A stretch of 64,000 nucleotides of DNA from Sphingobacterium phlebotomi (GCF_008180195.1 NZ_VTAV01000004.1:248001-312000), one strand, 5' to 3'. Counted from the stretch's first letter, positions 17,855 to 27,305 are shown. Numbers and translations are program-made. Notes: generated by a model from the sequence alone, not told the origin.

Positions 17855-17877
17855 TTATTTAGATTCAATATAAACAA
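17855..17877 (+). promoter_or_regulatory. Candidate Fur box upstream of the HmuY-like operon
   Basis: TTATTTAGATTCAATATAAA is an imperfect inverted repeat about 26 bp before the HmuY-like start, sharing ATTTAGATTnA with the element at 16414. Inference from similarity and position. Confidence 0.35.
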
Positions 17878-17902
17878 GTAATTATTAATTATTGTCAAAA
17901 AA

Positions 17903-18670
17903 ATGAAGAACTATAACTATCTAGCATTCAACCTGCACCTTTTATTAATATGTGCAGCTTGCTTTTCTTGTAGCAAAAATGACGATCCACAACCCGATCG
18001 TGACCCAACGCCAGATGAAGAATTTTATTACAAATTGCATCGTGTTGAAAACTTAGCCATGGAAACGGACGACGACAATCCTACAGAAGCAAAATCAGCC
18101 GTCTATTTCAATCTCGCAACCCAACAAGAAGTACCAAATGCACAAGCGAAAACTATGCGATGGGATCTCTCGTTCAGTGGGCTTTACAATAGCTTCATAG
18201 GCGGAAATAATGGTACCAACGCAACCAATTTTGGATACGGCGGAGCGGGAAAAGGCGGTATTCTTATTCTAGAGAAACCTTTTGACGAGGTTACCGAAGT
18301 ACCTGATGGTGCGCAATTTAAACTGGGCAGCGGTGTCATTGGTACAGATGATGCTGGAGCCTTCAGTGAGGGAATCGGCTGGTATCTTTATGATTTTGGA
18401 GGCACAATTCTAGGAAACGGAACAACAGAAAAGACACACGTTGCCTATGCTTTGGGGGCATCCGTGACGACCAATGATGGTACCGTAATCCCCGCACGTA
18501 CGATCATCCTCAAGACGCCAAGAGGAGATATCGCAAAAATCAAAATGATCTCCTGTTATAAAGATGTTTTCACCGCCGACAAATGGTTCAAAGACACGCC
18601 ACATATGTACTTCACCTTCGAGTACCTTGTCATTCCCGCAGGTTCTAAACATTTCGAAATCAAACCGTAA
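17903..18670 (+). CDS. HmuY-like haem-binding lipoprotein
   Basis: 255 residues with a lipobox (CAACFSCSKND) and a HmuY-type body: YKLHRVENLAMETD, AVYFNLATQQEVPNAQAKTMRWDLSFSG, GKGGILILEKPFDEVTEVPD, WYLYDF, RTIILKTPRGDIAKIKMISCYKD, and YFTFEYLVIPAGS. HmuY proteins are surface or secreted haemophores that hand haem to a TonB receptor. A HmuR-type receptor is not adjacent; the nearest TonB receptor lies 1.5 kb away on the other strand. It heads a three-gene operon (gaps of 13 and 5 bp) with two lipoproteins. Confidence 0.82.
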   Translation: MKNYNYLAFNLHLLLICAACFSCSKNDDPQPDRDPTPDEEFYYKLHRVENLAMETDDDNPTEAKSAVYFNLATQQEVPNAQAKTMRWDLSFSGLYNSFIGGNNGTNATNFGYGGAGKGGILILEKPFDEVTEVPDGAQFKLGSGVIGTDDAGAFSEGIGWYLYDFGGTILGNGTTEKTHVAYALGASVTTNDGTVIPARTIILKTPRGDIAKIKMISCYKDVFTADKWFKDTPHMYFTFEYLVIPAGSKHFEIKP

Positions 18671-18683
18671 TTAACCGCAGCAT

Positions 18684-19655
18684 ATGAAAAAATTAACATC
18701 TCCAACAACCGTTTTATTCTTCATCTTGCTTATTGCAGCCGGATGCAGTAAAACAGAGGAATTGCCTCCCCTGAACCAGAGCCGTATATTAAGCTTTAAA
18801 GTTCCCACTGCCGATGGCGAGATCATTGGAGCCGTTGATGAATCCGACAAAACCATCACGCTCTATCTGCCTTTCTATTACCAATTCTCAGTCATCGATC
18901 CAGAAATAAAATTAAGCGACGGTGCAAGCTTACTCGAAGAGTCTGTAACGGTCGACGTACTCGACAATGGCACGATCTACACGGTTGTCGGCGCAGATCA
19001 TAGTAAGACAAGCTACACGTTGACTATTCATCTGCAACAGGTCTCCCCGCTTATCATCACGGAACCTTCAACGGCCGATCAAACGGCTATATGGAGTATA
19101 GGAGATAACCGCATCAGCATCAAAGCAAACTTTCATACAACAGACCCAACCCTTATCAAAGCTTCGCTCGTTGATGAAAGCGGTCACGATCATCCTTTTA
19201 TTGCCAATACAGGGTATGGCCCAGCGGGCGTAGTCGCCTCGATAGGTGCTGATGGAAAAAAAACCTATAGCTATGGTTCCCTGCAAATACCTCCAGAACT
19301 TTTACCGGGAATGTATCATATAAAAGTATCACATTTAGCCCTAAACGCTACAACAACTTACCCTGTACAGCTAGTATGGGGTCGGCCAGCTTCATTTGTG
19401 TATGCACCGGTCACCATCGGACCGGGCGAAACTTTCACCCTCGAGAGTGCCTCTACGGCCATACATGATATCCGGGAAGCCTACTTCACGATCGGCGGAG
19501 AGAAAAAAATGTTGGAGATCCTCAGCCAAGACACTAAAAAAGTTATCATTCGCGTGCCCGATGATACACCAACGGGCACACACATCCCTTCCATTGTCTG
19601 TGGCGAATTTGAACCGTCAACTCCGGGTTGGTGGGGTATTACTATAACGAAATAA
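18684..19655 (+). CDS. Surface lipoprotein, DUF5018-like plus IPT/TIG-type domain
   Basis: 323 residues with a lipobox (LLIAAGCSKTEE). The N-terminal region (about 30-115) reads SFKVPTADGEIIGAVDES, LYLPF and YTVVGADHSKTSYTLTI, a pattern seen in DUF5018-type surface proteins. The C-terminal part (about 245-320: GPGETFTLES, KKVIIRVPDDTPTGTH) resembles an IPT/TIG Ig-like fold. Second gene of the HmuY-like operon and clearly paralogous in layout to the next gene. It probably binds the ligand or supports a receptor at the surface; function is inferred only from context. Confidence 0.65.
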   Translation: MKKLTSPTTVLFFILLIAAGCSKTEELPPLNQSRILSFKVPTADGEIIGAVDESDKTITLYLPFYYQFSVIDPEIKLSDGASLLEESVTVDVLDNGTIYTVVGADHSKTSYTLTIHLQQVSPLIITEPSTADQTAIWSIGDNRISIKANFHTTDPTLIKASLVDESGHDHPFIANTGYGPAGVVASIGADGKKTYSYGSLQIPPELLPGMYHIKVSHLALNATTTYPVQLVWGRPASFVYAPVTIGPGETFTLESASTAIHDIREAYFTIGGEKKMLEILSQDTKKVIIRVPDDTPTGTHIPSIVCGEFEPSTPGWWGITITK

Positions 19656-19660
19656 TCATT

Positions 19661-20608
19661 ATGAAGCTATTTACTCGTATCAGCATCTTTACTGCATCTA
19701 TAGTAGTTGCAGTCGCTTGTAAAAAAGAAGAAGCCTTGCTACCATACAACGATATCGTAAACTTCACTGTAGCAGTCGATGAAAGCGCTATGATAAAGGC
19801 TGCGATAGACGGAGATTCTATCGTCCTATACTGGCCTATCGGGCAGACGATTCCAGAAACATTGACACCGACGATCCACGTCGCTGATGGAGCAAGCATT
19901 TCACCTGCATCCGGCGAAACCATTTCTTTACGTGGAGAAGTGACTTATACCGTTACCGCCGAAACAGGCGATACAAAGACCTATCGCCTACGTATCCCTA
20001 ATAACCGTCCCCGACCATACATAAACAGTTTCGGAGGATTACAAACCTACCAAGATAAACAGTATATCTTTCAAAACTTTGCGCTTTCCATTCGTGGAGA
20101 CTATTTTGATACGTTGGCGGATGGTGCAAAGGTGTATTTTGTCGATATTGCCGGAAACGACCGTGAAGTAGAAATACAACATAGCACCGAACTTGGCTAT
20201 AATGTTTTAGCATCTGTACTAGGAACCTTCTCCGGCTTGAAGATTTTTTCCTCCGGTTACACGATTTTCTACGAAACAACTCCCTTTGAAGTTGCGGGAA
20301 ACCCCTTTGTAATTATAGAGACACCAAAATCAACCCTATCCGTAAAAACGGGGGGCACCATCACCCTCACTGGGGTAAACACAGATAACGTGGAGAAAAT
20401 GGAACTAGGAAATTACTTTAGCAACAGCTATAAAGCCGTGACAATAGTTAATAAAACGGAGAGCAGTATTATATTTCGAGTACCGGAAGACTTTCCGCCT
20501 GGTGAATACAACGAACTGGTGGTCCATTATCCAGCAGGTCCCTATCATGACGCAGGACAAGCAAGCACGTATATGGAGACATCAAATAGTATCGTGATAA
20601 CCCAATGA
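19661..20608 (+). CDS. Surface lipoprotein paralogous to its neighbour, DUF5018-like plus IPT/TIG
   Basis: 315 residues from ATG 19661; an in-frame upstream extension overlaps the previous gene and lacks a good signal. Lipobox ASIVVAVACKKEE. It has the same two-part plan as the preceding protein: an N-terminal NFTVAVDESAMIKAAIDGDSIVLYWP...YTVTAETGDTKTYRL region and a C-terminal TVKT-like GGTITLTGVNTDNVEKMELG...IIFRVPEDFPPGEYNELVVHYPAG Ig-like domain. A terminator follows 15 bp after the stop, closing the operon. Tandem duplication is the simplest origin of the pair. Confidence 0.65.
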   Translation: MKLFTRISIFTASIVVAVACKKEEALLPYNDIVNFTVAVDESAMIKAAIDGDSIVLYWPIGQTIPETLTPTIHVADGASISPASGETISLRGEVTYTVTAETGDTKTYRLRIPNNRPRPYINSFGGLQTYQDKQYIFQNFALSIRGDYFDTLADGAKVYFVDIAGNDREVEIQHSTELGYNVLASVLGTFSGLKIFSSGYTIFYETTPFEVAGNPFVIIETPKSTLSVKTGGTITLTGVNTDNVEKMELGNYFSNSYKAVTIVNKTESSIIFRVPEDFPPGEYNELVVHYPAGPYHDAGQASTYMETSNSIVITQ

Positions 20609-20623
20609 TGATGTTAAGCATAC

Positions 20624-20661
20624 AAAGCCACCCGTAGCCTGTACACACTCCGGGTGGCTTT
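20624..20661 (+). terminator. Terminator of the HmuY-like operon, copy 1 of a dispersed repeat
   Basis: AAAGCCACCCG / CGGGTGGCTTT stem followed by TTAATTCAATAA. The same hairpin with the same flanks occurs at 47983-48019, and a left half at 56102-56127. Confidence 0.85.
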
Positions 20662-20779
20662 AATTCAATAACCTGCGTCCAGCTTCCAAAGAATTAACGT
20701 TTATTTCACAGCATCTTAACGGTGCTATTGCATTAAAAAAAGAAGTTTGTACCAAAAGGAACTATTCGTTACTTATGAT

Positions 20780-21373
20780 ATGTTAGATGCTACGTGTGTA
20801 CAAAATATAGCTCGTTCTGACTACAAGGCGTTCAGTCACCTTTATGACAGATACTGGGATCTCCTGCTTTCCGTCGCACTGAAAAAAACGGGCGATAGCG
20901 ATATCGCCATGGATATCGTACAAGATCTTTTTGTCGATATTTGGCAACGCCGAAGTACCCTACCCCAAATCGACGATGTACGTAAATACCTTATCACATC
21001 CTTATACTTCAAGGTATTCATGTATTTTAGGAAGCAAGGTATCCAACAACGCCACATAAGTTCCTATTTCACATTCCTAGAAAACGAAAAAGAAGAAGAT
21101 TTCCTCCAACTATTAGAAGGCGAGATACAGCATACTCAATTGCTAACCGCAATAGAAGAATCGGTTGAAGATATGCCTGAACGCATGCGGCAAGTCTTCA
21201 ACCTAAAGTACTACCGCTCACTAAGCAACAAGGAAATTGCCGAAACCATGGGTATATCTGTACAGACGGTCAAGAATCAGCTTATGCGATCCCTACAACA
21301 TATACGCAAATCTGTTCCAGAACACCTATCCCATTCCACTACCTTCCTATTTGCGCTTTTTTTCCTTTCCTAA
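20780..21373 (+). CDS. ECF-type RNA polymerase sigma factor
   Basis: 197 residues from ATG 20780 (an in-frame TTG at 20747 gives an unlikely 11-residue leader). Region 2 (FSHLYDRYWDLLLSVALKKTGDSDIAMDIVQDLFVDIWQRR) and region 4 (LPE-like MPERMRQVFNLKYYRSLSNKEIAETMGISVQTVKNQLMRSLQHIRK) match the Bacteroidota sigma-70 ECF subgroup, with the characteristic hydrophobic C-terminal tail. It forms the usual cassette with the FecR anti-sigma and SusC genes that follow, and should direct their transcription when released. Confidence 0.95.
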   Translation: MLDATCVQNIARSDYKAFSHLYDRYWDLLLSVALKKTGDSDIAMDIVQDLFVDIWQRRSTLPQIDDVRKYLITSLYFKVFMYFRKQGIQQRHISSYFTFLENEKEEDFLQLLEGEIQHTQLLTAIEESVEDMPERMRQVFNLKYYRSLSNKEIAETMGISVQTVKNQLMRSLQHIRKSVPEHLSHSTTFLFALFFLS

Positions 21374-21459
21374 GCGCAATATAACGTTCACCATATCTTT
21401 ATATAAAGTTAATATGAATACCGTGGTACCCTATTAACCTTTCTGCAACTACTATATAT

Positions 21460-22470
21460 ATGCAGGACGACAAAAAACATTTAGAACGTTTAATCAACGA
21501 ATATTTGCAGGGCACTACTACACCGGAAGAAAAAAAGCATCTCGAAAGGTGGATGGAACATTTGGATGTATCAGATGGGCAACCCGCGGCAAGTGAATTC
21601 AGGAAGATGGTGATGAAAAAACAGATCGACCTTCGTACGGGAGCCCTTGAAAATACGAAATCGCTGCACAGACGAAAAATGTGGTGGTCTACTGCCGCTT
21701 CTGTTCTTTTGGCACTTGCGATCGGCGCCTACCTTTGGCAATCCAACCAAACCGAAGCAGAAGATCGGCATACCGTGGCCGCAAAGCCATTTCCCACTAT
21801 ACAACAAGTGACCAACAATGGCAGCCAGGATACCCTAATCTCCTTAAGCGATGGATCTGAAGTACTTCTGAGCTCAGGTAGCGCCTTGATCTGGCCAACA
21901 GAATTTGCACCCGACGCACGCGAATTACGATTAGACGGAAAAGCCTTCTTTCGTGTCGCAAAAGACCCCAAACGTCCTCTATCCGTCTACTCCGGCGATA
22001 TCATCACTACCGCTTTAGGCACATCTTTTTGGATTGAAAAAATGGAAGGAAAACGCTCACCAAGGGTAAAACTGGTAACCGGTAAAGTCAGCATCACACA
22101 ACAACTGGATTATGGTCAGGATACGCTTTTAGCTACATTAACGCCCGGACAGGAATGGAATACTACTGCGCTCGAAGAGTCGACCATAGTACAGGAGAAA
22201 AATAAATCTATGCCTGCGCGCACTCCCCAACCAGACACCACCACAGCATTGGACTTCCATCACGTGCCGTTATCCGAAGTCTTTCCACGCTTAGCAGCCT
22301 ACTATCACGTCACGATCAAATTCAATTCCGACGATTTAAAAGGTATGTCGTTTTATGGTACATACGACAAGGGGAACCAAATACAAGAAATCATACAGAC
22401 AATTGCTTTAGCAAACGACCTTACCGTACGATACGATGAAAAAGAAGTAGCTTATACCATCAAAAAGTGA
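21460..22470 (+). CDS. FecR-family anti-sigma factor
   Basis: 336 residues: cytoplasmic N-terminal anti-sigma region, one transmembrane helix (about 71-90, MWWSTAASVLLALAIGAYLW), periplasmic FecR domain (SDGSEVLLSSGSALIWPTEF, LRLDGKAFFRVAKDPKRPLSVYSGDIITTALGTSFWI), and a C-terminal DUF4974 region (LDFHHVPLSEVFPRLAAYYHVTIKF). It holds the preceding ECF sigma and transmits a signal from an outer-membrane transporter. The downstream SusC lacks an obvious STN signalling domain, which is unusual for such a pair. Confidence 0.93.
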   Translation: MQDDKKHLERLINEYLQGTTTPEEKKHLERWMEHLDVSDGQPAASEFRKMVMKKQIDLRTGALENTKSLHRRKMWWSTAASVLLALAIGAYLWQSNQTEAEDRHTVAAKPFPTIQQVTNNGSQDTLISLSDGSEVLLSSGSALIWPTEFAPDARELRLDGKAFFRVAKDPKRPLSVYSGDIITTALGTSFWIEKMEGKRSPRVKLVTGKVSITQQLDYGQDTLLATLTPGQEWNTTALEESTIVQEKNKSMPARTPQPDTTTALDFHHVPLSEVFPRLAAYYHVTIKFNSDDLKGMSFYGTYDKGNQIQEIIQTIALANDLTVRYDEKEVAYTIKK

Positions 22471-22503
22471 ACAACTAAATAAAATAATATACAGAATAAA
22501 TAA

Positions 22504-22521
22504 ACGGCTAAAATCAGCCGT
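22504..22521. other. Hairpin in the FecR-susC gap
   Basis: ACGGCT-n6-AGCCGT, followed on the minus strand by a T-rich tail (TTATTTATT). It sits between the anti-sigma gene and SusC, and could end a short minus-strand RNA or be part of the susC leader. Weak. Confidence 0.3.
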
Positions 22522-22532
22522 AGGGAATACTT

Positions 22533-25500
22533 ATGCATCAGAAAAACCAACAAAATATGAACAAATCCATTATCAATCGCACACCTTTCAAAGGTTTCTT
22601 CAGCCTCCTGCTGCTTATCGGTATCAGCAACTGGGCGATGGCTCAAAAAGTAGGCGAGCTTGTAATCATTGTGCAAGACGGCAATTCGCAGGCTATTCCA
22701 GCAGCCACTATTTCAGTCACGAATGCTACACTGGAGATCGAACGCACCTCCGCTTCCGACGAAAAAGGTAAGGCACTATTTAGCAACCTTCCAGCAGACA
22801 GCAATTACTGTATTTCCGTATCCTACACAGGCCTCTCTGCCAAACAGACATGCCAATACATCGTCTCCGTCGGAAAGCGGTCAAGTGCTGTCTTCACACT
22901 GGATGAATTCAGTAGTACCGATATGGACGAAGTCGTGGTCACGGCCATCGGTATCAAACAACAAAAACGAAAAGTAGGATACGCTACACAGGAGGTACCG
23001 ACGGAAGTACTGGAAGAATCAAAAACGATGAATATCGGTAATGCCCTTTCGGGCCAGGTAGCCGGTCTAATCGTCAACAATCCGACAGGTATCTTCCAAG
23101 CACCCTCCTTCAACCTCCGCGGAAAACAACCGCTGATTGTCATCGACGGTATCCCGGTAGAGACCGATCTGTTTGACATTCCTAGCCAACACATCGAGAA
23201 CATCAACGTCTTAAAAGGAACAGCTGCCTCCGCGCTGTATGGTTCCAGAGGGAAGGACGGAGCGATTCTGATTACCACCAAAAACGCCAAAAATGAAACA
23301 CTCGAGTTTACGGTTGGTTCCACCAATATGGTTTCTGCGGGTTTCACGGTATTCCCCGAATCACAGACCGAATTCGGAAGCGGCTCCAATGGCCAGTACG
23401 AATTTTGGGACGGTGCCGACGGCGGTATCTCCGATGGCGATATGACCTGGGGGCCAAAACTCAACACCGGCGAAAAATACCCACAATGGAACAGCCCGAT
23501 CCGTGACAAACAAACCGGCGAGGTCATTCCCTGGTGGGGTGATGTCAGCGGGACCATATACAACGACAAAGCGCGCTACGAACGCGTGCCGACAGATTGG
23601 GTCGCGCACGACAATCTACGCGACTTTCTCCGTCCCGGCATTGTTACGGAAAACAACTTTACCCTATCCTTTAAAAATGATAAGTTAAGCTTGTTTACCT
23701 CAGGAAAATATGCTCTACAAAAAGGTCAGGTTCCCAACACCAAACTCCACTCCGGCGGGCTGAACATGAATTCTTCCTATACATTTTTACCCACACTCAA
23801 TCTGGATCTGAATGTTTCCTACAATAAGGTTCAATCACCCAACTATCCCAGATATGGTTATGGTCCCAAAAACCATATGTATACCATACTCCTTTGGATG
23901 GGTAATGACGTCAATGGAAACGACCTTGCCAACCATTTCTATGTCCCGGGACAAGAAGGATATCGCCAAGCCAATTACAACTATGCCTGGTACAACAACC
24001 CCTACTTTGCAGCGTATGAACTAAACCAGGAGAGCGATCTGGGCGTGCTGCACGGACACACCCGCCTGAACTGGCAAATCACACCTAAACTGAATGTACA
24101 AGGACGCATGGCCCTGCGTCAGCGTACCAAATTTGAGGATATGCAAAGCCCAAAATCGTATATGAATTACGGCGACTCACGTAACGGTGATTATAAGATG
24201 TGGGACAAAGACCAACTTAATTTTGATGCCGATGTACTCGCCACCTATACCGACTCATTCAGCGACAATTTAGGAATGACCGTCAACGCGGGTGCATCAA
24301 CCTTCAAACGTGCGTACAGCGAGGTCTTTCAATCTACTGACGGTCTTGTCGTTCCGGGCGTCTACAATCTAGGAAATACACAGGGGCCGATAAAGGCCGA
24401 GAACCGACGCACGGATAAAGTAATCCGAAGCGTATACGCATCCGTTAATTTTGACCTATTCCAGTCGACCTACCTCAACCTATCCGGACGTAACGATTGG
24501 TCTTCCACCCTGTCTAGCGAAAACAACTCCTATTTCTACCCATCAGCGTCCTTAAGCACGATTCTATCCGACTACATCAATTTACCGAGTCAAGTAGACT
24601 TCTTAAAGCTATACAGCTCCTGGGCATCCGTATCGGACGACTTGGACCCCTATAACCTACTGGCCTACTATAAAAAGAACATTACCTACGGGTCAACACC
24701 TTCTGTTACCTATCCCGAGAGCATTGTCAATCCATCCATCTTGCCGGAGCAATCTATTTCATGGGAATTAGGTACCTCCATGGCATTTTTCAAAAACCGG
24801 TTTTCAATCGATCTGGCGTACTATAACGTGCTAGACAAAAACCAAATTATCGATCTTGAAATTTCCGAAGCATCCGCATTCAGATACCGTAAGGTCAATG
24901 GGAACCGCTTCCGGACGCAAGGGGTCGAAGCCGTGTTGAATATGGCCCTCATCCGGAACACTGATTTTTCTTGGAACACCACCATTAACTGGATGCGATC
25001 TGTCGAGCGGTTGGAATCTATCTATGGCGACCAAGCTAAGCTTGGAAACCTGCAAAAAGGCGATCGCGCAGACGCCTATTACGATCAGGTATGGCAAAAA
25101 AGCGCAGCCGGCGAGGTCGTCCTGAATCCGACTACCGGTATGCCCCTACGCGATCCATTTCCACGTTACCTAGGTTACTTCAATCCCGACTGGCAATTCG
25201 GTTTCCTACATACGTTCAAATGGAAAGATTTCACGGCCCACCTAGACATCGACGGCTCTATAGGCGGTGTGATGCGGTCGCAAACCATCGAGAAAATGTG
25301 GTGGGGCGGCAAACATCCCTCGTCCACACGCTATCGACAAGAAGAATATGACGCCGGCGAGTACATTTACGTGCCAGAAGGCGTCATCGTAACCGATGGC
25401 GACGTTACGTACGACGTAAATGGCAATATCACTTCAGACACCCGCGTCTACCAGCCATTCGATAAAGCAATCAGCTGGCAGTCGTGGAGCCAAAACTACC

Positions 25501-25778
25501 CATACCAAGCGCGTGTCACCGAATCGGAAAGTGAACTATTCGCTAACGTATACGACCGTACCTTCGTCAAGCTCAGAAGACTATCGATCGGCTACGATCT
25601 AAATAAGATCATCCGCAGCAAGAAAATGAAAAGCCTCGATTTCGCTGTCTTTGGATATAACCTTCTCGTTTGGAAGAAGATTCCATACGTAGACCCCGAT
25701 TTCGGTATCGGTAACGACGATAACCTCCAAGATCCTTCAACCCGATACATTGGCGCTTCCTTAAATTTCAAATTTTAA
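22533..25778 (+). CDS. SusC/RagA-family TonB-dependent outer-membrane transporter
   Basis: 1081 residues; an ATG at 22557 is an equally good start (MNKSIINRTPF). A signal peptide ends at about ANWAMAQ. Then a carboxypeptidase-like domain (ELVIIVQDGNSQAIPAATISV), the TonB-interaction DEVVVTAIG motif, a plug (VAGLIVNNPTG, RGKQPLIVIDGIPVETDLFD, VLKGTAASALYGSRGKDGAILITTK) and a long barrel ending GASLNFKF. No N-terminal STN domain is present. It pairs with the SusD 11 bp downstream and, with phospholipase C as third gene, suggests uptake of a phospholipid-derived or otherwise non-classical substrate. Confidence 0.93.
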   Translation: MHQKNQQNMNKSIINRTPFKGFFSLLLLIGISNWAMAQKVGELVIIVQDGNSQAIPAATISVTNATLEIERTSASDEKGKALFSNLPADSNYCISVSYTGLSAKQTCQYIVSVGKRSSAVFTLDEFSSTDMDEVVVTAIGIKQQKRKVGYATQEVPTEVLEESKTMNIGNALSGQVAGLIVNNPTGIFQAPSFNLRGKQPLIVIDGIPVETDLFDIPSQHIENINVLKGTAASALYGSRGKDGAILITTKNAKNETLEFTVGSTNMVSAGFTVFPESQTEFGSGSNGQYEFWDGADGGISDGDMTWGPKLNTGEKYPQWNSPIRDKQTGEVIPWWGDVSGTIYNDKARYERVPTDWVAHDNLRDFLRPGIVTENNFTLSFKNDKLSLFTSGKYALQKGQVPNTKLHSGGLNMNSSYTFLPTLNLDLNVSYNKVQSPNYPRYGYGPKNHMYTILLWMGNDVNGNDLANHFYVPGQEGYRQANYNYAWYNNPYFAAYELNQESDLGVLHGHTRLNWQITPKLNVQGRMALRQRTKFEDMQSPKSYMNYGDSRNGDYKMWDKDQLNFDADVLATYTDSFSDNLGMTVNAGASTFKRAYSEVFQSTDGLVVPGVYNLGNTQGPIKAENRRTDKVIRSVYASVNFDLFQSTYLNLSGRNDWSSTLSSENNSYFYPSASLSTILSDYINLPSQVDFLKLYSSWASVSDDLDPYNLLAYYKKNITYGSTPSVTYPESIVNPSILPEQSISWELGTSMAFFKNRFSIDLAYYNVLDKNQIIDLEISEASAFRYRKVNGNRFRTQGVEAVLNMALIRNTDFSWNTTINWMRSVERLESIYGDQAKLGNLQKGDRADAYYDQVWQKSAAGEVVLNPTTGMPLRDPFPRYLGYFNPDWQFGFLHTFKWKDFTAHLDIDGSIGGVMRSQTIEKMWWGGKHPSSTRYRQEEYDAGEYIYVPEGVIVTDGDVTYDVNGNITSDTRVYQPFDKAISWQSWSQNYPYQARVTESESELFANVYDRTFVKLRRLSIGYDLNKIIRSKKMKSLDFAVFGYNLLVWKKIPYVDPDFGIGNDDNLQDPSTRYIGASLNFKF

Positions 25779-25789
25779 CCATTCCAGAC

Positions 25790-27283
25790 ATGAAAACGAT
25801 ACAACACCTTCTATTTACAGGAATCTCGATCCTCTTCCTCCTATCTGTTAACTCCTGTCAAAAACTGACGGAAATTAACGAGAACCCAAACGAAGCCGCC
25901 ACAACTCATCCCCAGGCTCTGCTCAGTAAGGTGGAATGGGAAACCTTCCGTGTATGGCATGGCACTACGCCGCTTTACATCCTCAAAATGATTGTCCAGA
26001 CGGACGGTGAAAACGCTAACCAGCTTTACAATTGGCAACGCGGGGGCTTCGGCGAATACCAACAATTACGGAATGTTCAAAAAATGATGGAAGAGGCGGA
26101 AAAACTCAACGAGACAAACTATATTGCTCTCGGCAAGTTCTTTCGAGCCTACTATTTTTACAACCTCACGCTCTTTTTCGGTGATATTCCCTATTCCGAA
26201 GCGTTGCAGGGTGAGTCGGCGTCCATCTTCCAGCCCAAATACGATAGCCAAGAAGCTGTATTCCAAGGCATACTAACCGAATTAGAAGAAGCTGTTACGC
26301 TGCTCAAAGACAACCCCAACCCGATGGATGGTGACATTATCTATAACGGTAATCCAAATAAATGGATAGCGCTTATCAACGCATTCCGTTTAAAAGTACT
26401 GATGACCTTGTCTAAACACGAAGAAAGCGTGGCTATGGATATTCGTTCAGCGTTTGCAGCAATCTACGCCGCGGAACCGTTGTTACAAAGCATAGAAGAC
26501 GATGGACAGCTCGCGTTTCTGGATCAACAGGATGTGCGCTATCCGGAGTTCAACTCCAGCAGCTACGGTTCCGGAATGTATATGGATTCAACCTTTATTC
26601 GCCGCCTTCAAGATCACAAGGATCCCCGTTTATTCGTCATTGCCACGCAAACGCGTTTAGGCCGGGAGGCGGGTGCCCCCTTGGACGATTTTAGTTCGTA
26701 CGAGGGCGGAGACCCCATCGCCCCTTATGCACAGGTCAATGATAAAGCCGTAGCAGGGCGTCTGTCTAAAGTACACGACCGCTACACCGACGACCCCACC
26801 AACGAACCCTTTGTGCTGATGGGTTATGCCGAGCAACAATTTATACTCGCCGAAGCGACGGTTCGCGGTTGGATAAGCGGCGATGCAAAAGCCCTGTACA
26901 ACGAGGGTATACGCGCATCCTTCGCCTTCTACGCCGCATACGCGAAAAACCTGGGCGCCTTCGTAGCAGAAGATAAAGTTGAAACGTATATCGCCCAAAC
27001 GCTGGTAGACCTGGATGACGCAACGTCTACCGAAGCCAAATTAGAGCGCATCATGATGCAAAAATATTTGCGTTCGTTCCATCAAGGCGGATACTCGAGT
27101 TATTTCGATCACCTCCGTACAGGTTATCCTACGCTACGCAAGGCAGCCAATGTGCAGGTAGCCTACCGGTGGATGTACCCCCAGACCGAGTATAATCAGA
27201 ACACGCAGCACGTAAACGACGCGATCCAACGCCAATTTGACGGCGACGACAACATCCATAGCCAACCATGGTGGTTAAACTAA
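25790..27283 (+). CDS. SusD/RagB-family surface lipoprotein (SusD-like_2 type)
   Basis: 497 residues with signal peptide and lipobox (LLSVNSCQKLTEINENPNEA). The body has GKFFRAYYFYNLTLFFGDIPYSEAL, a TPR-helical region, FVLMGYAEQQFILAEATVRGW and the terminal HSQPWWLN. This class of SusD (PF12771-like) forms the lid of the SusC barrel and binds the substrate. Translationally close to SusC (11 bp) and 22 bp before the phospholipase C, so part of one operon. Confidence 0.92.
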   Translation: MKTIQHLLFTGISILFLLSVNSCQKLTEINENPNEAATTHPQALLSKVEWETFRVWHGTTPLYILKMIVQTDGENANQLYNWQRGGFGEYQQLRNVQKMMEEAEKLNETNYIALGKFFRAYYFYNLTLFFGDIPYSEALQGESASIFQPKYDSQEAVFQGILTELEEAVTLLKDNPNPMDGDIIYNGNPNKWIALINAFRLKVLMTLSKHEESVAMDIRSAFAAIYAAEPLLQSIEDDGQLAFLDQQDVRYPEFNSSSYGSGMYMDSTFIRRLQDHKDPRLFVIATQTRLGREAGAPLDDFSSYEGGDPIAPYAQVNDKAVAGRLSKVHDRYTDDPTNEPFVLMGYAEQQFILAEATVRGWISGDAKALYNEGIRASFAFYAAYAKNLGAFVAEDKVETYIAQTLVDLDDATSTEAKLERIMMQKYLRSFHQGGYSSYFDHLRTGYPTLRKAANVQVAYRWMYPQTEYNQNTQHVNDAIQRQFDGDDNIHSQPWWLN

Positions 27284-27305
27284 AAAATAACAGTAATTTA
27301 ACACG

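Noticed and set aside
23361..23609. Overlapping minus-strand ORFs opposite SusC
   Set aside because: Shadow frames of a strongly conserved transporter; no start context or family.
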